Positions 21,414 through 33,508 of a stretch of DNA of 64,000 nt are shown piece after piece. The first letter of the stretch is position 1, and each line of letters opens with the position of its first letter. The position numbers were made by a program, and so were the translations under genes. Source of the DNA: Excoecaria cochinchinensis (lineage: Eukaryota > Streptophyta > Magnoliopsida > Malpighiales > Euphorbiaceae); the NCBI GenBank assembly GCA_947683425.1, contig CANTUQ010000004.1:30810001-30874000 (forward strand). Reading direction: 5' to 3'. The notes beneath the pieces are model-generated. The model searched no databases, was not told the DNA's origin, and worked only from the letters and a program-made list of their open reading frames with translations.

Positions 21414-22727
21414 ATGTCTTTCTCTCTAGTCCAAAGAATGCACCGCATCCTAGATGACAAACACACTTGGGAAAAAGGGGCCCTTTCCTCTCTGTCTGGG
21501 CTAAACTATCTGCGTCAGGTCAAAGTTGATCAGAACCTTCTTCTGGCGGCGACCCACTTCTGGAACCCCCGGTTTCACGTCTTCGGGTTCACTTACCAGG
21601 AGTTGTGCCCCCTGCTTGAGGAGTTATCTGCCATTCTCGGAGCCTGGTTTCCTCCTAACGCTCTGCCCTGCGTCCCCCATTGCGGCCTACTCCAGACTCG
21701 GGATATAGCTATGGCTCTCGACATACCTCCTTCTGAGGCCGCTCGGCTGGTTTCTTCGGGCTGTTCCTTTACTTTGGAGCCTCTGATCGATGCTCTGGAT
21801 CGGTTCCCTAGTGTCCCTACATACCGGGTAAGCATCGTATTTCTGTTTTGCATGATAAACTTTCTCACTGTTGTTCCAGGGGGTTCGATAGGTGACCCAC
21901 GCCTGTTCGGAGTTCTGGGCGACTTTCACCTGGGATTATCACCCTTCCCACTCATTCTAGCTAAAACCATTCTGGGCTTAGACGCTGTGAGCTCTAGATC
22001 CACTACTACCTTTACCAGCAGCCCCTTATTTCTCCAGGTACGTCATTATTTTAAAGGTAGTGCGTCCCTTATGGATTTTCACACTAGCTTTTCTTAGCGG
22101 GAGGTGCGCCCTTTCGGATTTTCACACAACCCCGTACCTTATTTTTGCCTGAAGTAAATCCTACTTACTCCTGCGGCTTTTTTTTTCTCTTTTTTTTTCC
22201 AGATCTGGTTGCAAGAGAAACTGAGGATGCTGTCTGAGCCACCTCCTCGAGTCATCCCACAGTATTCGCCGAGCCACTTTCTTCCGCACCAACGGCTGTA
22301 CAAGCGTGCCACTGCTGGGGAAGGCATCACCAGATTTGGCGAGCTGTCAGATGATGATATCAGTTTCACGTCTGCCTGGCTCCCACTGTCTCATGTGGTC
22401 ATTGATGGGCCATCGGGGTGTGTTCCCCTCTGTGGGCTCCGTCGAGCCACCTTCTGTATCACTTCTCGATGTACGCGTCAACACGAGATGACCCAGGATG
22501 TGGTGAGAGTTCCCTTATCTTTTCGGGGAGGAGCTCTTTCGGCTGCGTTCGCCTCAAGGTATCATGAGCTGTGGAGCAAACTACCAGTGAAGACTGTTAT
22601 TCCGAGGTTCGGCGATCATTTTGTGGCTTCAACTAGGGAATACAAGAAGTGGATCCTTAGTCCAGCATCTGATAATAGGACACGAGGGCTTAAGCATCTG
22701 GTCGGCGAGAGCAGCAGCAGGACTTAG
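21414..22727 (+). CDS. Antisense accessory ORF of Tat1, plant mobile domain-like protein
   Basis: It lies on the strand opposite to Tat1 gag-pol, downstream of integrase. I chose ATG 21414 (MSFSLVQRMHRILDD) because it follows a TATA box by 72 bp; an in-frame ATG at 21300 lies upstream of that box. Exon 1 runs to 22037 and has 'FTYQELCPLLEELSAILGAW', 'DIPPSEAARL' and 'FGVLGDFHLGLSPFPLILAKTILG'. Exon 2 (22203-22727) begins IWLQEKL, giving 'SSPLFLQ-IWLQEKL' after splicing, and ends 'FGDHFVASTREYKKWI...GESSSRT'. These motifs resemble the plant mobile domain of transposons and MAIN/MAIL proteins. Antisense ORFs at this position are known from Tat-type elements such as Grande. The frame is open over about 382 codons after removal of one intron, although gag-pol beside it is broken. 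Function unknown. Confidence 0.7.
22038..22202 (+). other. Intron in the antisense accessory ORF
   Basis: CTCCAG|GTACGT to CTTTTTTTTTCCAG|ATCTGG, 165 nt, phase 0, with an in-frame TAG inside. The acceptor has a long T-rich tract. Splicing joins two parts of one domain in frame. A second GT-AG pair (21829-21880, 52 nt) is too short for a plant intron and would shift the frame, so I do not use it. Confidence 0.75.
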
Positions 22728-23115
22728 CTTAGCTTACATATGTATTTCTTTTGGTGTTACATTTCTTTTTAATACAGAACTAAAAAATGACGAAAATGAA
22801 AAGAATAATATTCATTCTATTTCACGAAATTGTGTACATTTCCATGTAATTTCAGCATACATGATCAGTTTTGACATTTACTCAACCGCGTACGCGCTGT
22901 TAATACATGAAACCAAATTTTAACAGCATCAATTTCTGTTACCAATCGGCCCTCTCGGGTTTTCACGATCGGACATTTTCTCTCGTGCCTCTAATTTTTG
23001 CACAGGATACCTTTTTTCGGTTTTCACCCTGTCGAGGCGCCCAATTTTAGCACGGCCGCCTTTTTTCGATTTTCGACCTGCAGAGCATTTTATTCTCTTC
23101 TTTTTATTTTGGTCT
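22728..23115. other. Spacer between the convergent antisense ORF and integrase
   Basis: No ORF of note. It contains repeated 'CCTTTTTTCG(G/A)TTTTC' blocks (about 23008 and 23062), and probably holds the 3' end of the antisense transcript. Nothing else recognised. Confidence 0.6.
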
Positions 23116-25005
23116 TTAGCCATGGAACCTTTTGAGCCCGTCAACATTGATCGGCTCTTTGAATTCATTTCCATCGCTATCCGACAAGATTGCAGCTCCT
23201 TTGGACAACAGCTTTTTAAGGATATACGGCCCCTCCCAGGTTGGTCTGAATTTTCCTCTGATATCTGGTATACCTGGTCTCATCTGCTTGAACACTAAGT
23301 CCCCTTCCTTCAGCGGATGTTTTCTCACCTTCTTCCCGAATGTCCTGGCCAACCTCTTCTGGTAGATCTGATTGTGATAATAAGCCTTTAGCCTACTCTC
23401 ATCTAGTAAGTTTAAGTGCTGTAGCCTCTGTCGTGCCCATTCGGCCTCCGGAATATGGGCTTCCATGACTACTCTCAGCGATTTGAGCTCTATCTCAACT
23501 GGCAATACTGCTTTCGTCCCGTATACCAGAGAAAATGGCGTGGCGCCCGTAGATGTCCTTACCGTTGTCCTGTATCCCCACAGTGCGAAGGGTAGCTTCT
23601 CTGCCCAGTCTTTGTAAGTTTGGACCATCTTGGATAGGATCCTCTTCACATTTTTATTGGCGGCCTCTACTACTCCATTAGCCTGTGGTCGGTAAGGAGA
23701 AGATTTATGGTGCTTGATACCATACTTTTCAAGGAGCTTCCTGGTTTCCCCCATGAACTGCACCCCGTTGTCAGACACTATGTGGTGAGGGAGGCCATAT
23801 CTGCAGATCAGATTTCTCTCTATGAACTTGGCCATATCCCTTGCGTCAATCTTTTTGAAGGATTTTGCCTCTACCCATTTGGTAAAATAGTCATTTACGA
23901 CTATGATGTATCTGTGCCCGTTAGATGCCGTGGGGTGAATCTCTCCAATGATATCTATCTCCCAAGCAATGAAAGGCCAAGGGGATGTCAGGTTGTGTAG
24001 CTTTGATACTGGTAGGTATCTTAAATTTGCGTATTGCTGGCACAACTGGCATTGCTTGACATACTTTGAGCAGTCATTGTCCATCGTAAGCCAATAGAAG
24101 CCTTGTCTCATGATCTTCTTTGCCAGAGTTAAACCGTTCATGTGAGCCCCACAGACGCCTGCATGGGTCTCCTCCATCACCTTACGGGCTTCTTTTTCAT
24201 TCAAGCACCTGAGCTGAATCCCGTCTGCCTGTCTTTTGTACAACACTCCTTCCAAGGATATGAACTGAGTAGATAGCTTCCGAATCATTCTCTGGTCTTT
24301 CTCGGTAGCTTCCTCTGGAAACCCATTGTTTTCCAAATAATTCATAATGTCAAAGTACCATGGTTTTCCATCCACCACTTCTACTTCCATTACTGGCTTG
24401 ATCTCAAAGCTGGGCTTCTCAGAACTCGAAATCAACACTAACTTCATAGCTACCCCTTCAGGATTATCCCATATCAACACTAGGGTTGCCAACGCATCAG
24501 CTAGACGATTCTCATCTCTTGGCACGAAGTGGAAAGTGCAGGTTTCAAACTGCCCACATACCTCTTTCAAATATTCAATATAGGGTACCAGCCGCTCTTC
24601 TTTTACGGCCCATTCACCTCGGATCTGGTTAATCACCAAGGATGAGTCACTAAAGACTTCTACATTCTTTGCCCCTAAAGCAGCTAGAGCCTCTAACCCG
24701 AAAGTGCATGCTTCATATTCGGCTTCATTATTGGTTGCCTTGTACCTCAGCTTCTTGGCTAGGGGGAGTTTCTCATTATCTGGGGTTGTCAAAATAATTC
24801 CAACTCCGGCCCCTCTGTTATTCACTGCCCCATTGAAGTGTAACTACCATCCTTGGACAGAAATCATGATTATGTTCTCATCAGGAAAGGTGAACTCGGG
24901 AGTGTCTCCTTGAATAGGATGCTCAGCAAGAAATTCGGCTACGGCTCGCCCCTTAATAGTTTTGCTGGTGATGTATTCAACATCAAACTCTTGTAGCAAA
25001 AGCAA
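23116..25005 (-). pseudogene. pol: Tat1 archaeal-type RNase H and integrase
   Basis: The last 569 codons are open. The extra RNase H (aRH) has 'KATNNEAEYEACTFGLEAL', 'EVFSDSSLVINQIRGEW' and 'VPRDENRLADALATL'. The first catalytic position reads HFNGAV where an Asp is expected (FDGA). A TAG lies just before it (near 24845) and a TGA further upstream at the end of the first RNase H (25006-25008). Integrase has an HHCC finger ('HAGVCGAHMNG' to 'CQLCQQY') and a full DDE set: 'WEIDIIGEI', 'IVSDNGVQF' and 'NGVVEAANKNVK'. The C-terminal region is 'GDLVFKQMRPG...FRPTWEGPYIL', without a chromodomain. A second RNase H before integrase is diagnostic for the Tat lineage. Confidence 0.88.
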
Positions 25006-27184
25006 TCACCTCCCCATCTTACCAAGCAAAGACGGCGCTTCTTGCAAATATCTCAACGGATTCTGCTTGGCCACTGCCTGAACTTTGTATGAATGGAAGT
25101 AATGTCTCAGTTTCTTTGATGCCCAAATCACTGCGAGGCAGATTTTCTCTACTTCAGCATATTTAATCTCATAAGCCAGGAACTTCTTGCTGAGGTAATA
25201 AACTGCGAATTCCACTCCAAATTCATCCTCCTGAGCCATCATGGCACCCACTGAGCTGTCTTCCACTGCCAGATAGAGGATAAGCGGTTTAACTGGTTGC
25301 GGCGGCCTTAACATTGGGGAATTCAACAGATATTCCCTAATGCTATCAAAGGCTTTCTGGTAGTCTTCGTTCCAGACCACAGGCTGATTCTTTCTAAGCA
25401 ATTTAAAAACGGGCTCGCATATTGAAGCGAGCTTGGCAATGAATCGACTGACGTACTGCAGCTTGCCCAGAAAGCTCCTTACATCCTTTTCCTTTTGCGG
25501 CACGGGCATCTCTCTGATGGCCTTCACCTTGTCTGGGTCAATTATTTATTCCCCTCTGGCTGACGACATGTCCCAATAGCTTTCTTGAAGTCACTCCAAA
25601 GATGCACTTCTTAGGGTTAAGTCGCAGATTGTACTTATCAATCCTGGTGAAGAACTTCTCTAAAGCTTCAAAGTGGCCCTCACGGGTGGCTGACTTGACC
25701 ATCATGTCATCAACATACACCTCTACCTCCTTGTGGATCAGGTCGCTTAGAATCTTGGTCGCCATCCTCAGGTATGTGGCGCCTGCATTTTTTAGGCCAA
25801 AAGGCATGACACGATAGGCATAGGTCCCCCACTCTGTGATGAAAGCGATCTTAACCCGGTCAGCTATCTTGTTTAGAATCTGGTTGTAGCCCACATAACC
25901 ATCTCCAAAGCTATACATCGCGCAGTTAGCGGCACTGTCTATCAACACATCAATGTGGGGTAGTGGAAAATTATCTTTAGAGCAAGCCTTGTTCAGATCT
26001 CGATAATCCATACATACCCTGACCTTTCCATTTTTCTTCGCTACAAGGACCACGTTTGCCAACCATGTAGGATACTGCACTTCAACAAGGAACTTGGCCT
26101 CAATCTGTTGCTGAATCTCCTCCTTGACCTTGTCTGCCCATTCTGGCCTGAGCCGTCTCAACTTCTGCTTTACGGGCTTATAATCTGGATAAGTCGGGAT
26201 GGCATGTTCTGCTACGTCTCGGTCGATCCCTAGCATGTCCTCATAGGTCCAGGCAAAGACTTTTTCATGTTTTCTTATTATTCTCTCAAATTTTTCTCTC
26301 TCATCAGAAGTTATATTTGATGCTATCAGAATTTCTTTAGGATTTTTCGAGGGTCCAAGATTAAAAGGCATTGTATCAGTGGAATCAATATCAGAAATTG
26401 ATGGAATATGATCATGTTCATGCATGTTGAAATCATTAGAAACATCGTACAAGTAAGAAAAATCATTTGCCTTATTAATAATATTATAATTGTCATTTAC
26501 ATCATAAAAAAGTTCTGGAATGAAAAGACAATCTAAGCTAGAGTCTTCTTCTGCCTCCCTAGAGGTTGATGCTGCTGCAGCTTGCTCATTGGCTTCTTGA
26601 TTCAGCAGAGGCCCTTCAGGTATGTCTGAGGAAATCTTTAAATCCCCCATCTTCAGTTCTGTTTCTGCCATCTTCTCTTTCCCTTTCAGCCTGGCAAACA
26701 ACATCTTCTCGGTGATAACCTCTTCGGGCTCGCATCTGTCCCAGGCAATGCACTGAGTCATAACCTCTTCATCCCAGAAGTTCTCAGCGGTCTTGATAAC
26801 CCCGACATCCCAGTCAAATACATCATTGAAGATCTCAAATTCGGGGACAATCCTCCCATTCACCCACTGCGGCTCATCCTCACCAGTATAAGCGCATACT
26901 GAGGATGTGGGCACAAAGCTTTCTAAAATGTGAGGGATCTTATCCGCCGTCTTCTTCTTGCCAAAACCGCCTCTATACCCCAGACCCTTCCGGTTCTTCT
27001 GACCTCGAGTAGTGATTGCAATCTGCAGCCCCTGAGAGTTTCTACCCAAACCAGCCCCAGGGAGATAGTGCATCTTTTTCATCATGTTAAACACCGCTGG
27101 GTTATCCACTGACCCGTGCTCTTCTCCTATCATTGACACGTGGAAGCAGCTAAAGGGATGATTAGCAATTTCAAGAGCTGACAC
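25006..27184 (-). pseudogene. pol: Tat1 reverse transcriptase and first RNase H
   Basis: It starts with a G-patch-like segment ('LPGAGLGRNSQG', about residues 41-52) and an acidic linker. RT motifs: 'TWLANVVLVAKKNGKVRVCM', 'YRDLNKACSKDNFPLPHIDV', 'FGDGYVGYNQI' (usually FMDGY), 'MPFGLKNAGATY' and the active site 'YVDDMMVKS'. A 1-bp indel near 25535 separates RT from the connection/RNase H part ('KAIREMPVPQKEKDVRSFLG', 'YYLSKKF', 'EKICLAVIWASKKLRHYF'). That part ends at a TGA (25006) where related proteins have a Trp. The catalytic YVDD is intact. Confidence 0.9.
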
Positions 27185-28057
27185 CTAATTCTCTCTGGCC
27201 GCCTTAATAGTTATCACCTCCCCTTCGTGCGGGAACTTTATCATTTGGTGGAGCGTGGATGGTACTCCTCCTAATCTGTGAAACCAAGGCCTCCCAAGTA
27301 GGGCTGAGAAATTAGCTGGGATGGGCAGAACCACAAACTCTACTTCTACCTCAATACGTCCCGTCTTGACCAAGGTCTTGAATGTTCCCGAGGCTTGCCT
27401 TCTTGAATTATCATAGGCTGTAATCGTCAAGTCTGATTCACTGAGCATATCCTCACTCAATCCAAAAGCCTGAAGGGCTATCAGAGGGAAAACATTGATA
27501 GAAGATCCATCATCCACCATAATGCAAGCGGTGTGCTTATCGTTAATCTGTGCTTTAATGTACAGAGGTCAGTTATGATCGCGGCCCTCGACTGGCAGGT
27601 CGGCATCGAAAAAATCCAACCTCTCGCCCGATCCTCCTTTAACTAGACCCAAAAGTTCCAATGGGGAAATTGTGGTGGCAACAGTGGACTCAGTCAAAGC
27701 CTCTACCACTTTCTGTCTGTGAGAAGGGGACTGCCTTAAAAGATCCTAGATGGATATCTGAGCTGCGGTCTTCTTCAACTGGTTAACAATCTGGTTCTCC
27801 TCTGGCTCTTTTTTCATCGATGGCTGCGCTGGTTCCGGTACCCTTGTAATCTCAGGGACCACTCTCCCACTTCTTGTCACAGCCCCTACCTCTTCTTCAT
27901 CCTTATCAAATCTCCACAAGTCAGAGTTCATCTCTCCTTCCTCTTCGGCCTCTCCACCGCTCTCACTGCTTGACCAACAATCAATGGTTGCCACTACTGC
28001 TCTTTCTTCTTTGTCTACAAAACAAACAACAGCAGTATCCTTGCTCCCAAATAAATC
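27185..28057 (-). pseudogene. pol: Tat1 protease region
   Basis: Same frame as gag and RT but broken by stops at about 27746, 27563 and 27185. The retropepsin core is 'CIMVDDGSSINVFPLIALQAF' with flap-side 'VVLPIPANFSALLGRPWFHR' (ALLGRPW, the usual second conserved motif). Upstream are an acidic spacer ('SSSESGGEAEEEGEMN') and a Lys/Glu-rich linker. Aspartic protease that cleaves the gag-pol precursor. Confidence 0.8.
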
Positions 28058-29585
28058 CTACAGCACGTACCACTCTGGCAGGTTGGACCCGATTATAAAA
28101 ACCGATGGTGGTACGGCGTTGTAACCAGGCTTCTTCTTGTTTTCCCTCTTCTCCGGGTCAAAAATCTGCTTGTCATCAATCAGATCTTGAATAAAGTGCC
28201 TCAGCGCCTTACACTTGTCTGTTAGATGGCCTGTGTGCTGATGAAATGCACAGTATTCATTGTCCTTATGACCTGGCTTCCCTTGCGTCATGGCAGGCCT
28301 AGGAGCCTAAGGTTGCAACTTTCCTTCTTTCATCAACCTTGTTAAGACCTAAGACAGTGGCCTTCCTAAGTTCGAAAACTTCCTCGGGGTATTTGCGTCA
28401 GTAGCAGACACCTCAACTGTTCTTCTGGTACTACCACTAGGACCGGCTGGCCTACTGGTTCCCTGGCCGGTGTTAGTCCTTTTTGCAAAATTATCACTGT
28501 TGGCTTTCCGAGCTAAGAACTCTCCCTCTGCTTTAATGGCTATGTCTTTCAAAGATTCCCAATCCTTCAACCCTTTAATCTTTAAACCATCCTTCAAATA
28601 CGGGCTTGCGTTCTTGATAAACAGGCGGATCTGGTCTTGGGTGTCTGGCTTTCTTCGCATTTCCATCACTCGGTTTCGCCAGCGGGTGAGATAGTCATGA
28701 AAAGATTCCCCGGCCTTCTGCTGGAGCAATTCAAGATCTTTAAGAGTCACCTCCATCCTGGTGTTGCAATCATATTGCCTCAAAAACTCCTCTGTGAGTA
28801 AATCCCAATCTTCCTTAGTTCGACAATCGAGGCTATGGTACCAATCGATGGCAGGGCCAGTCAGACTCAATCAAAAGTACTCCACCTTCTGCCTCTTAGA
28901 TAAAGTGGTCCCTTTCATAACCAGAGAGTATTGCTTCACATGGGCCGTCAGGTCAGAGGTACCATCAAATTTTGGCACATCAGGCATCTTGAAATTGTAA
29001 GGAATCGGATCTTCTCCCTCCAGTTCTTTGTCCTCCGGGTTCATCCCCTGACCTCTACTCAGCATACGGGCCATGGCTTCAAACCTCTCTTCCATCTTTT
29101 TAAGAATAAACTCATCAGTTTGGGGTGCCTTCCCTCTCTCAGATACAGAACTCATTTTGTCATCTTCGTCATCGCTGCCATCATCTACCCTCAGCACTGG
29201 TATTTTTCTCTGTCCTCCCGAAGCTACTGACCTCAGCTCCATTGGTGGCGGCCGAATAGGCTCTTCTTGCCTCTCAGCTCTTTCCTCTTCTCACTCATTC
29301 TGTCTCACGGGAGGAGGAGGTGGTGGATTCTGCGAAGCATTCTGTTGTGCCAAAGCAGTTAGCATGTTCATCATTCTGCCCTCAAATTCCTCAAACCGTC
29401 AGCCCACTTCTTCTGCAATCATGGCCCTGGTGGCATCATCTCCCCTAGGTGAGTTTCCCATCTCAGATATGGTACAGCTGACTTCTGGCAAGATCTCTGG
29501 AAGGCCTTCTCTATCTGGCAGTTCAGATGCAGGAACTCGGATCAGCCGTCCGGTAGGCGATCAAGTCCACCTGGGTAGATCTATG
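28058..29585 (-). pseudogene. gag: Tat1 gag
   Basis: The N-terminal half is broken by about three stops when aligned with the open Tat2 gag. The core domain is 'NFKMPDVPKFDGTSDLTAHV', 'SLTGPAIDWYHSLDCRTKED' and 'EFLRQYDCNTRMEVTLKDLE'. The zinc knuckle is 'EYCAFHQHTGHLTDKC' (CX2HX4HX4C). A stop follows 'KVEYF' where Tat2 has Tyr. A TAG at 28349-28351 after 'NLGRPLS' occurs at the same site in Tat2 (1490-1492). No ATG is seen at the conserved start, which reads 'IDLPRW'. Confidence 0.85.
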
Positions 29586-30354
29586 ATGGTGTAGGGATAA
29601 GGCGTTAGATGTGATGCATGGAATGCAGATGCAATGCGTGGTCGTGATATGCAACATTCACAAAACACAAGCAAGCAGGTAGGTCCTTCCGCCCTTATAT
29701 CTCACACACACGTGGTCGTACAGTCTCTTTTCTAGGCGGGATTAGCCCAAGGGTCAGCAGGGGACCCAGTGGACGCGCATGGTGCACGGCGAAAAAACCG
29801 ACAGCATAACACTCCTATGCTAATGTACAAGCGAATGGATCATGATCATCATGTATTTGAACATTCCAAAAATTTTGACATGGCCCTACCGGGGCATGAA
29901 AGCCTTTGGCTAGGTTGCCAAGCAAGACATCTGGACTCACCCAATACATAAGGATCCATACAGCAAGTATGGAATTACTGTTTATATCACCTATGGAAAG
30001 TAGCTACGGCCATTACATGAGCTTTAGACAAGGGAGATGTTACTTTAGGGCTACCCAAGCATGATCCCTGCCGACGGGTCTAGCTCATCACGATCATAAT
30101 GACTGATCGGGTCATCATTTTGATATACCATTGAGGTACGAGGCTTAGGCTGGTGATTATCCTTAACACTTCCCCAAATTGAGTGAAAATAGGATCGTGC
30201 TTCAGGAACGCACCGGGGCTAATAGAGGGACCAAACTAGCATATTCTAAGGCTCTAATGGGATGCAAATGCAAATGAGAGAAAGCAAATTTATGAATTAA
30301 ACTTTAATCATAAATGTTAAACGAGGTTTTTTCAAATCGAAGTCTCGAACCAAA
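29586..30354 (-). other. Tat1 5' leader between PBS and gag
   Basis: Noncoding leader, homologous to the Tat2 leader (33509-33793 plus 43537-44024). It has a short upstream frame with 'CCMDPYVLGESRCLAWQPSQ', which is stop-interrupted here but open in Tat2. Nothing else recognised. Confidence 0.7.
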
Positions 30355-30373
30355 GTCCCCAGTGGAGTCGCCA
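30355..30373 (-). other. Tat1 primer binding site
   Basis: The minus strand reads TGGCGACTCCACTGGGGAC one base after the LTR end (...CACGTCACA). This PBS type is known from Ogre/Tat elements and is attributed to a tRNA-Arg. The tRNA identity is from family knowledge. Confidence 0.85.
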
Positions 30374-30374
30374 C

Positions 30375-32408
30375 TGTGACGTGCGCCGGAATCCCTCGGC
30401 CGCCCCTCTGACCTCCCGCTTGAGGGCGATCGGGCAATTGAGGGTCCACTAACAGCTTGCAATAAATCGCAAGTGCATCTATGTTGGGCAACAAGGAGGC
30501 TTCATGGAGTCACCACCCAATAGAATATTGGGAAAGTTTCTCTCGCTTCGGGGAGCCTAAGACTGCGCTCAGTATCCATTTTGGGCCAACCAAAGGGGTC
30601 TTGGAGGGTGAACCTCTCGCCCTAAGGAGCCTAGGATTAACGCCAAAGTCTCGTGACACAAGAGGTGTCTTGGAGGGTAAACCTCTCGCCTCTTTGAGCC
30701 CAAAGACTAGAGATGGGTTCGGGACTTCTCATCTATTTCTACCTCGATTATTCTATGATCAAATTTTAATTATCATTAATTCGCTCTCTCTCCACACGAT
30801 GCAATTGATTAAAAGGTGGATTTATTCACATTTGAAAAGCGGTAAATGTATAAATAATGAAAATGATAAATTACAATAACACAAGGAGCGGAATACAACT
30901 CCCTTTTGTAAATGTGCGATACATACACAAATCGAGGCATTGCTTATTTTGAGGACTTTGGTCCTCGCATGCATCATTATTATAACCGGATATTTCTATT
31001 GTAAGGATCTTTATTCGATAAAAATAGGACATTGGCTCCTTACGTTTATGAAGACCTCTCTTTATTGAATATAAAACTTTAATCAATTTTTATATTTAGT
31101 GGGATACAAGAAGGGCATACTCATGTGCATAAAATAATTAATGAATAAACAAATAAAGGAAATAACCAAGAAGGTTAGAAAACTAAACCAGACGGAATCC
31201 TCCGAGCATGGTAGATCGCCACTCGAGCTGAGGATAGTCCAAGAAAATCAATATATGCTCACAAAAAGTTAAAGGATGTTAATACGAAAGCTCAACATTA
31301 ATAAAGTCAAAAGACTTGAGAGAGATAGAAAAGATTTGAAAACGTGGAGACAGGAACCAGCGACGGCCATCTGTCAAGTGACCGACGGGCGTCAGTCAAA
31401 GTGACCAACATATCCCGTCGCTCACTCAAGAGAGAGGGCGTCTGTGAGTGAGGTGACTGACGGGCGTCGGTGAAGTAGATGACGCGTCAGTCACCACTGT
31501 CTCCGAAAATAAACAGTAAAAACTCTCTTTTTTAGAGCAAAAATGGGTTTTTATCACAAAATGAGATGGAAAGAACCACAATAAAGAAAAGTGAAAGAAA
31601 AAAAAACTGAAAGAACAGCAAAAATAAAGAATAAAGATGAAATATTACGAAGAATAAGTCCGGAATATTTACCCTCAGATAATATTTTAGTGAGATTCTT
31701 GGTGTCGATTAGGGTCCCGCACGCTCCACGAGAAACGAAATGAAAGGTCAGGAAAAAGGAAAATAGATTGTTTCCTTCTTAACCTTTCAAAAGGACTGAG
31801 TTTGGAATCAAAAACCCGAAGAAAACCAATTAGTTTTTAGTTCCCTTTTTAATGGTTTGATTCTCAAATTAAAAGAAATTTCTTGATGTATGTGTTCGCT
31901 GGAAGAGAGAGAAAATGCGCTTGAAATTTGGCAGAGTTTCCCCTTTTGAAAATATTTGGAACCCTTTTTAGGAGGAAATTCAAAGCATTTATAGGCCAGG
32001 CACGACCGACGAGCGTCGGATGTGGAGACAGGCGTCGAAAGAATCCTTCTGACACAAGGATTCATCCGACGGCCCTGCCATTTCCACCGACGGGCGTCGG
32101 AGAGGTTGCGTGCTCCGGGAAATCAGGTGGCGTGCTCCGGAAGGGGCGGAGCCTTCCGACGGGCATCTGAAAACCACAGGCCGTCTGTGACCCGAAGCGA
32201 CGGGCTGGCCGTCTGTAGAGGAAAAAAATACTTTTTAACTCAAACATTCCCTGTCTTCTCCCCCTCTGCCTACGAAAGGTGAAAAGACTCATTTTTCGTG
32301 GAGCATGGGACTAAAACCTCCGAATCTAAACCGTTTGTATAAGCTCAGATACTGATTTCATCATAGGGTAATCTCTGATCCGGACCGCTCCGGGACACGG
32401 TGCCTATA
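30375..32408 (-). repeat. Tat1 5' LTR (right copy)
   Basis: 2034 bp, TGTGACGTGCGCC to CACGGTGCCTATA. The terminal CA has become TA. GGGTG follows (32409-32413), matching the left TSD. The TATA box is at 31985-31995 with the proximal palindrome cluster (about 32000-32220) beside it; the second cluster is at about 31360-31500. Confidence 0.92.
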
Positions 32409-32413
32409 GGGTG

Positions 32414-33508
32414 GCTCCCTTTCTTAGCATAATTCTCGCCACTCGCCTTCCAAGCCAAATACTCTCCTTCTGCTTCGATGGCTATATCCTTCAAGGACTC
32501 CCAATCTCTCAACCCTTTCATCTTCAATCCATCTCTTAGACACGGGCTTGCATTTTTAATGAATAGACGAATCCGGTCTTGAGTGTCGGGCTTCCTCTTC
32601 ATCTCCATTACCCGGTTCCTCCAATGGGTCAAATATTCATAAAAGGATTCACCCTCCTTCTGTTGTAGCAACTCTAAATCCTTCAGGGTCACTTCCATCC
32701 TCGTACTGCAGTCATACTGTCTCAGGAATTCTTTCGTCAATAAGTCCCAATCCTCCTTAGTCCGGCAATCTAAACCATGGTACCAATCCATCGCTGGACC
32801 AGTCAAGCTCAAATAAAAATATTCGACCTTCTGTCTCCTTGTCAAAGTGGTACCCTTCATTACTAACGAGTACTGCTTAATATGTGCTGTAGGATCAGAA
32901 GTACCACCAAACTTCGGAACATCTGGCATCTTGAAGTTCATTACGATAGGGTCATCTCCATCCAACTCTTTATCTTCCGGACTCATCCCTTGACCCTTCC
33001 TCAAATACCTAACCATTGCCTCAAATCTCTCTTCCAGCTTTTTCCATACAGGCTCCTCGGTTTGAGGGGCTGTTCCTTTCTGAGACATGCACTCTTCGCG
33101 ATCTTCATCTGAATCCTCATCCAAACACAGAACTTGCTTTCCTCTCTGAACCCCCGAAGTTGTAGCTCTAATATGAACTGGTGGAGGGTAGTTTCCTTCT
33201 ATTGGATTTACTTTGACCTCTTCCGTCTCATTGCTTCTTACCGGAGGAGGTGGTGGATTCTGTGGGGCCATCCGCTGGGCCATAGCAGCCATCATATTCA
33301 TCATGCGATTCTCAAAATCCTCAAACCTGCGTCCCACTTCTTTCGCAATCATTGCCCGTGTGGCATCATTCCCCTTTGGTGAATTTGACAACTCTAAAGT
33401 AGTACGACTGCTTTCTGAAGGAATCTTTGAAAGGCTTCCCCTTTCTGGCAGCTTAAGCACAGGATTCCGGATCAACCGTCCCTCGGGACCTCTTGCCCAC
33501 CTAGGCAA
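32414..33508 (-). pseudogene. gag: Tat2 gag, N-terminal and core part, split by Tat1
   Basis: Open over about 365 codons until Tat1 cuts it at 32413; the rest is at 1335-1609. The N-terminus is basic (PRWARGPEGRL), followed by 'FENRMMNMMAAMAQRM' and a Pro-rich linker. The gag core is 'MNFKMPDVPKFGGTSDPTAH', 'YFYLSLTGPAMDWYHGLDCR' and 'EEYLTHWRNRVMEMKRKPD'-like helices. It lacks the stops seen in Tat1, so Tat2 gag was better preserved when it was disrupted. There is no ATG at the conserved start. A strong acceptor, CCTTTTTATTTCCAG (33534-33520, minus), lies just upstream, which suggests that the start codon may come from an upstream exon. Confidence 0.88.

Larger units (their letters stand above)
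1610..32408 (-). mobile_element. Tat1: complete but decayed Tat-lineage Ty3/gypsy element
   Basis: Minus-strand element of 30.8 kb, about 17.2 kb without the nested Athila. Order 5' to 3': LTR (30375-32408), PBS, gag, protease, RT, RNase H, archaeal-type RNase H, integrase, antisense accessory ORF, sense accessory ORF, 3' UTR, PPT and LTR (1610-3666). The TSD is GGGTG (1605-1609, 32409-32413). The second RNase H and the accessory ORFs in both orientations are hallmarks of the Tat lineage (Ogre, Retand, Grande). Coding regions carry several premature stops and frameshifts, many of C-to-T type, so the copy is probably not autonomous now. Confidence 0.92.

Noticed and set aside
21829..21880. Second intron in the antisense accessory ORF
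   Set aside because: 52 nt is below the usual plant minimum and removal breaks the frame; the unspliced frame is open.
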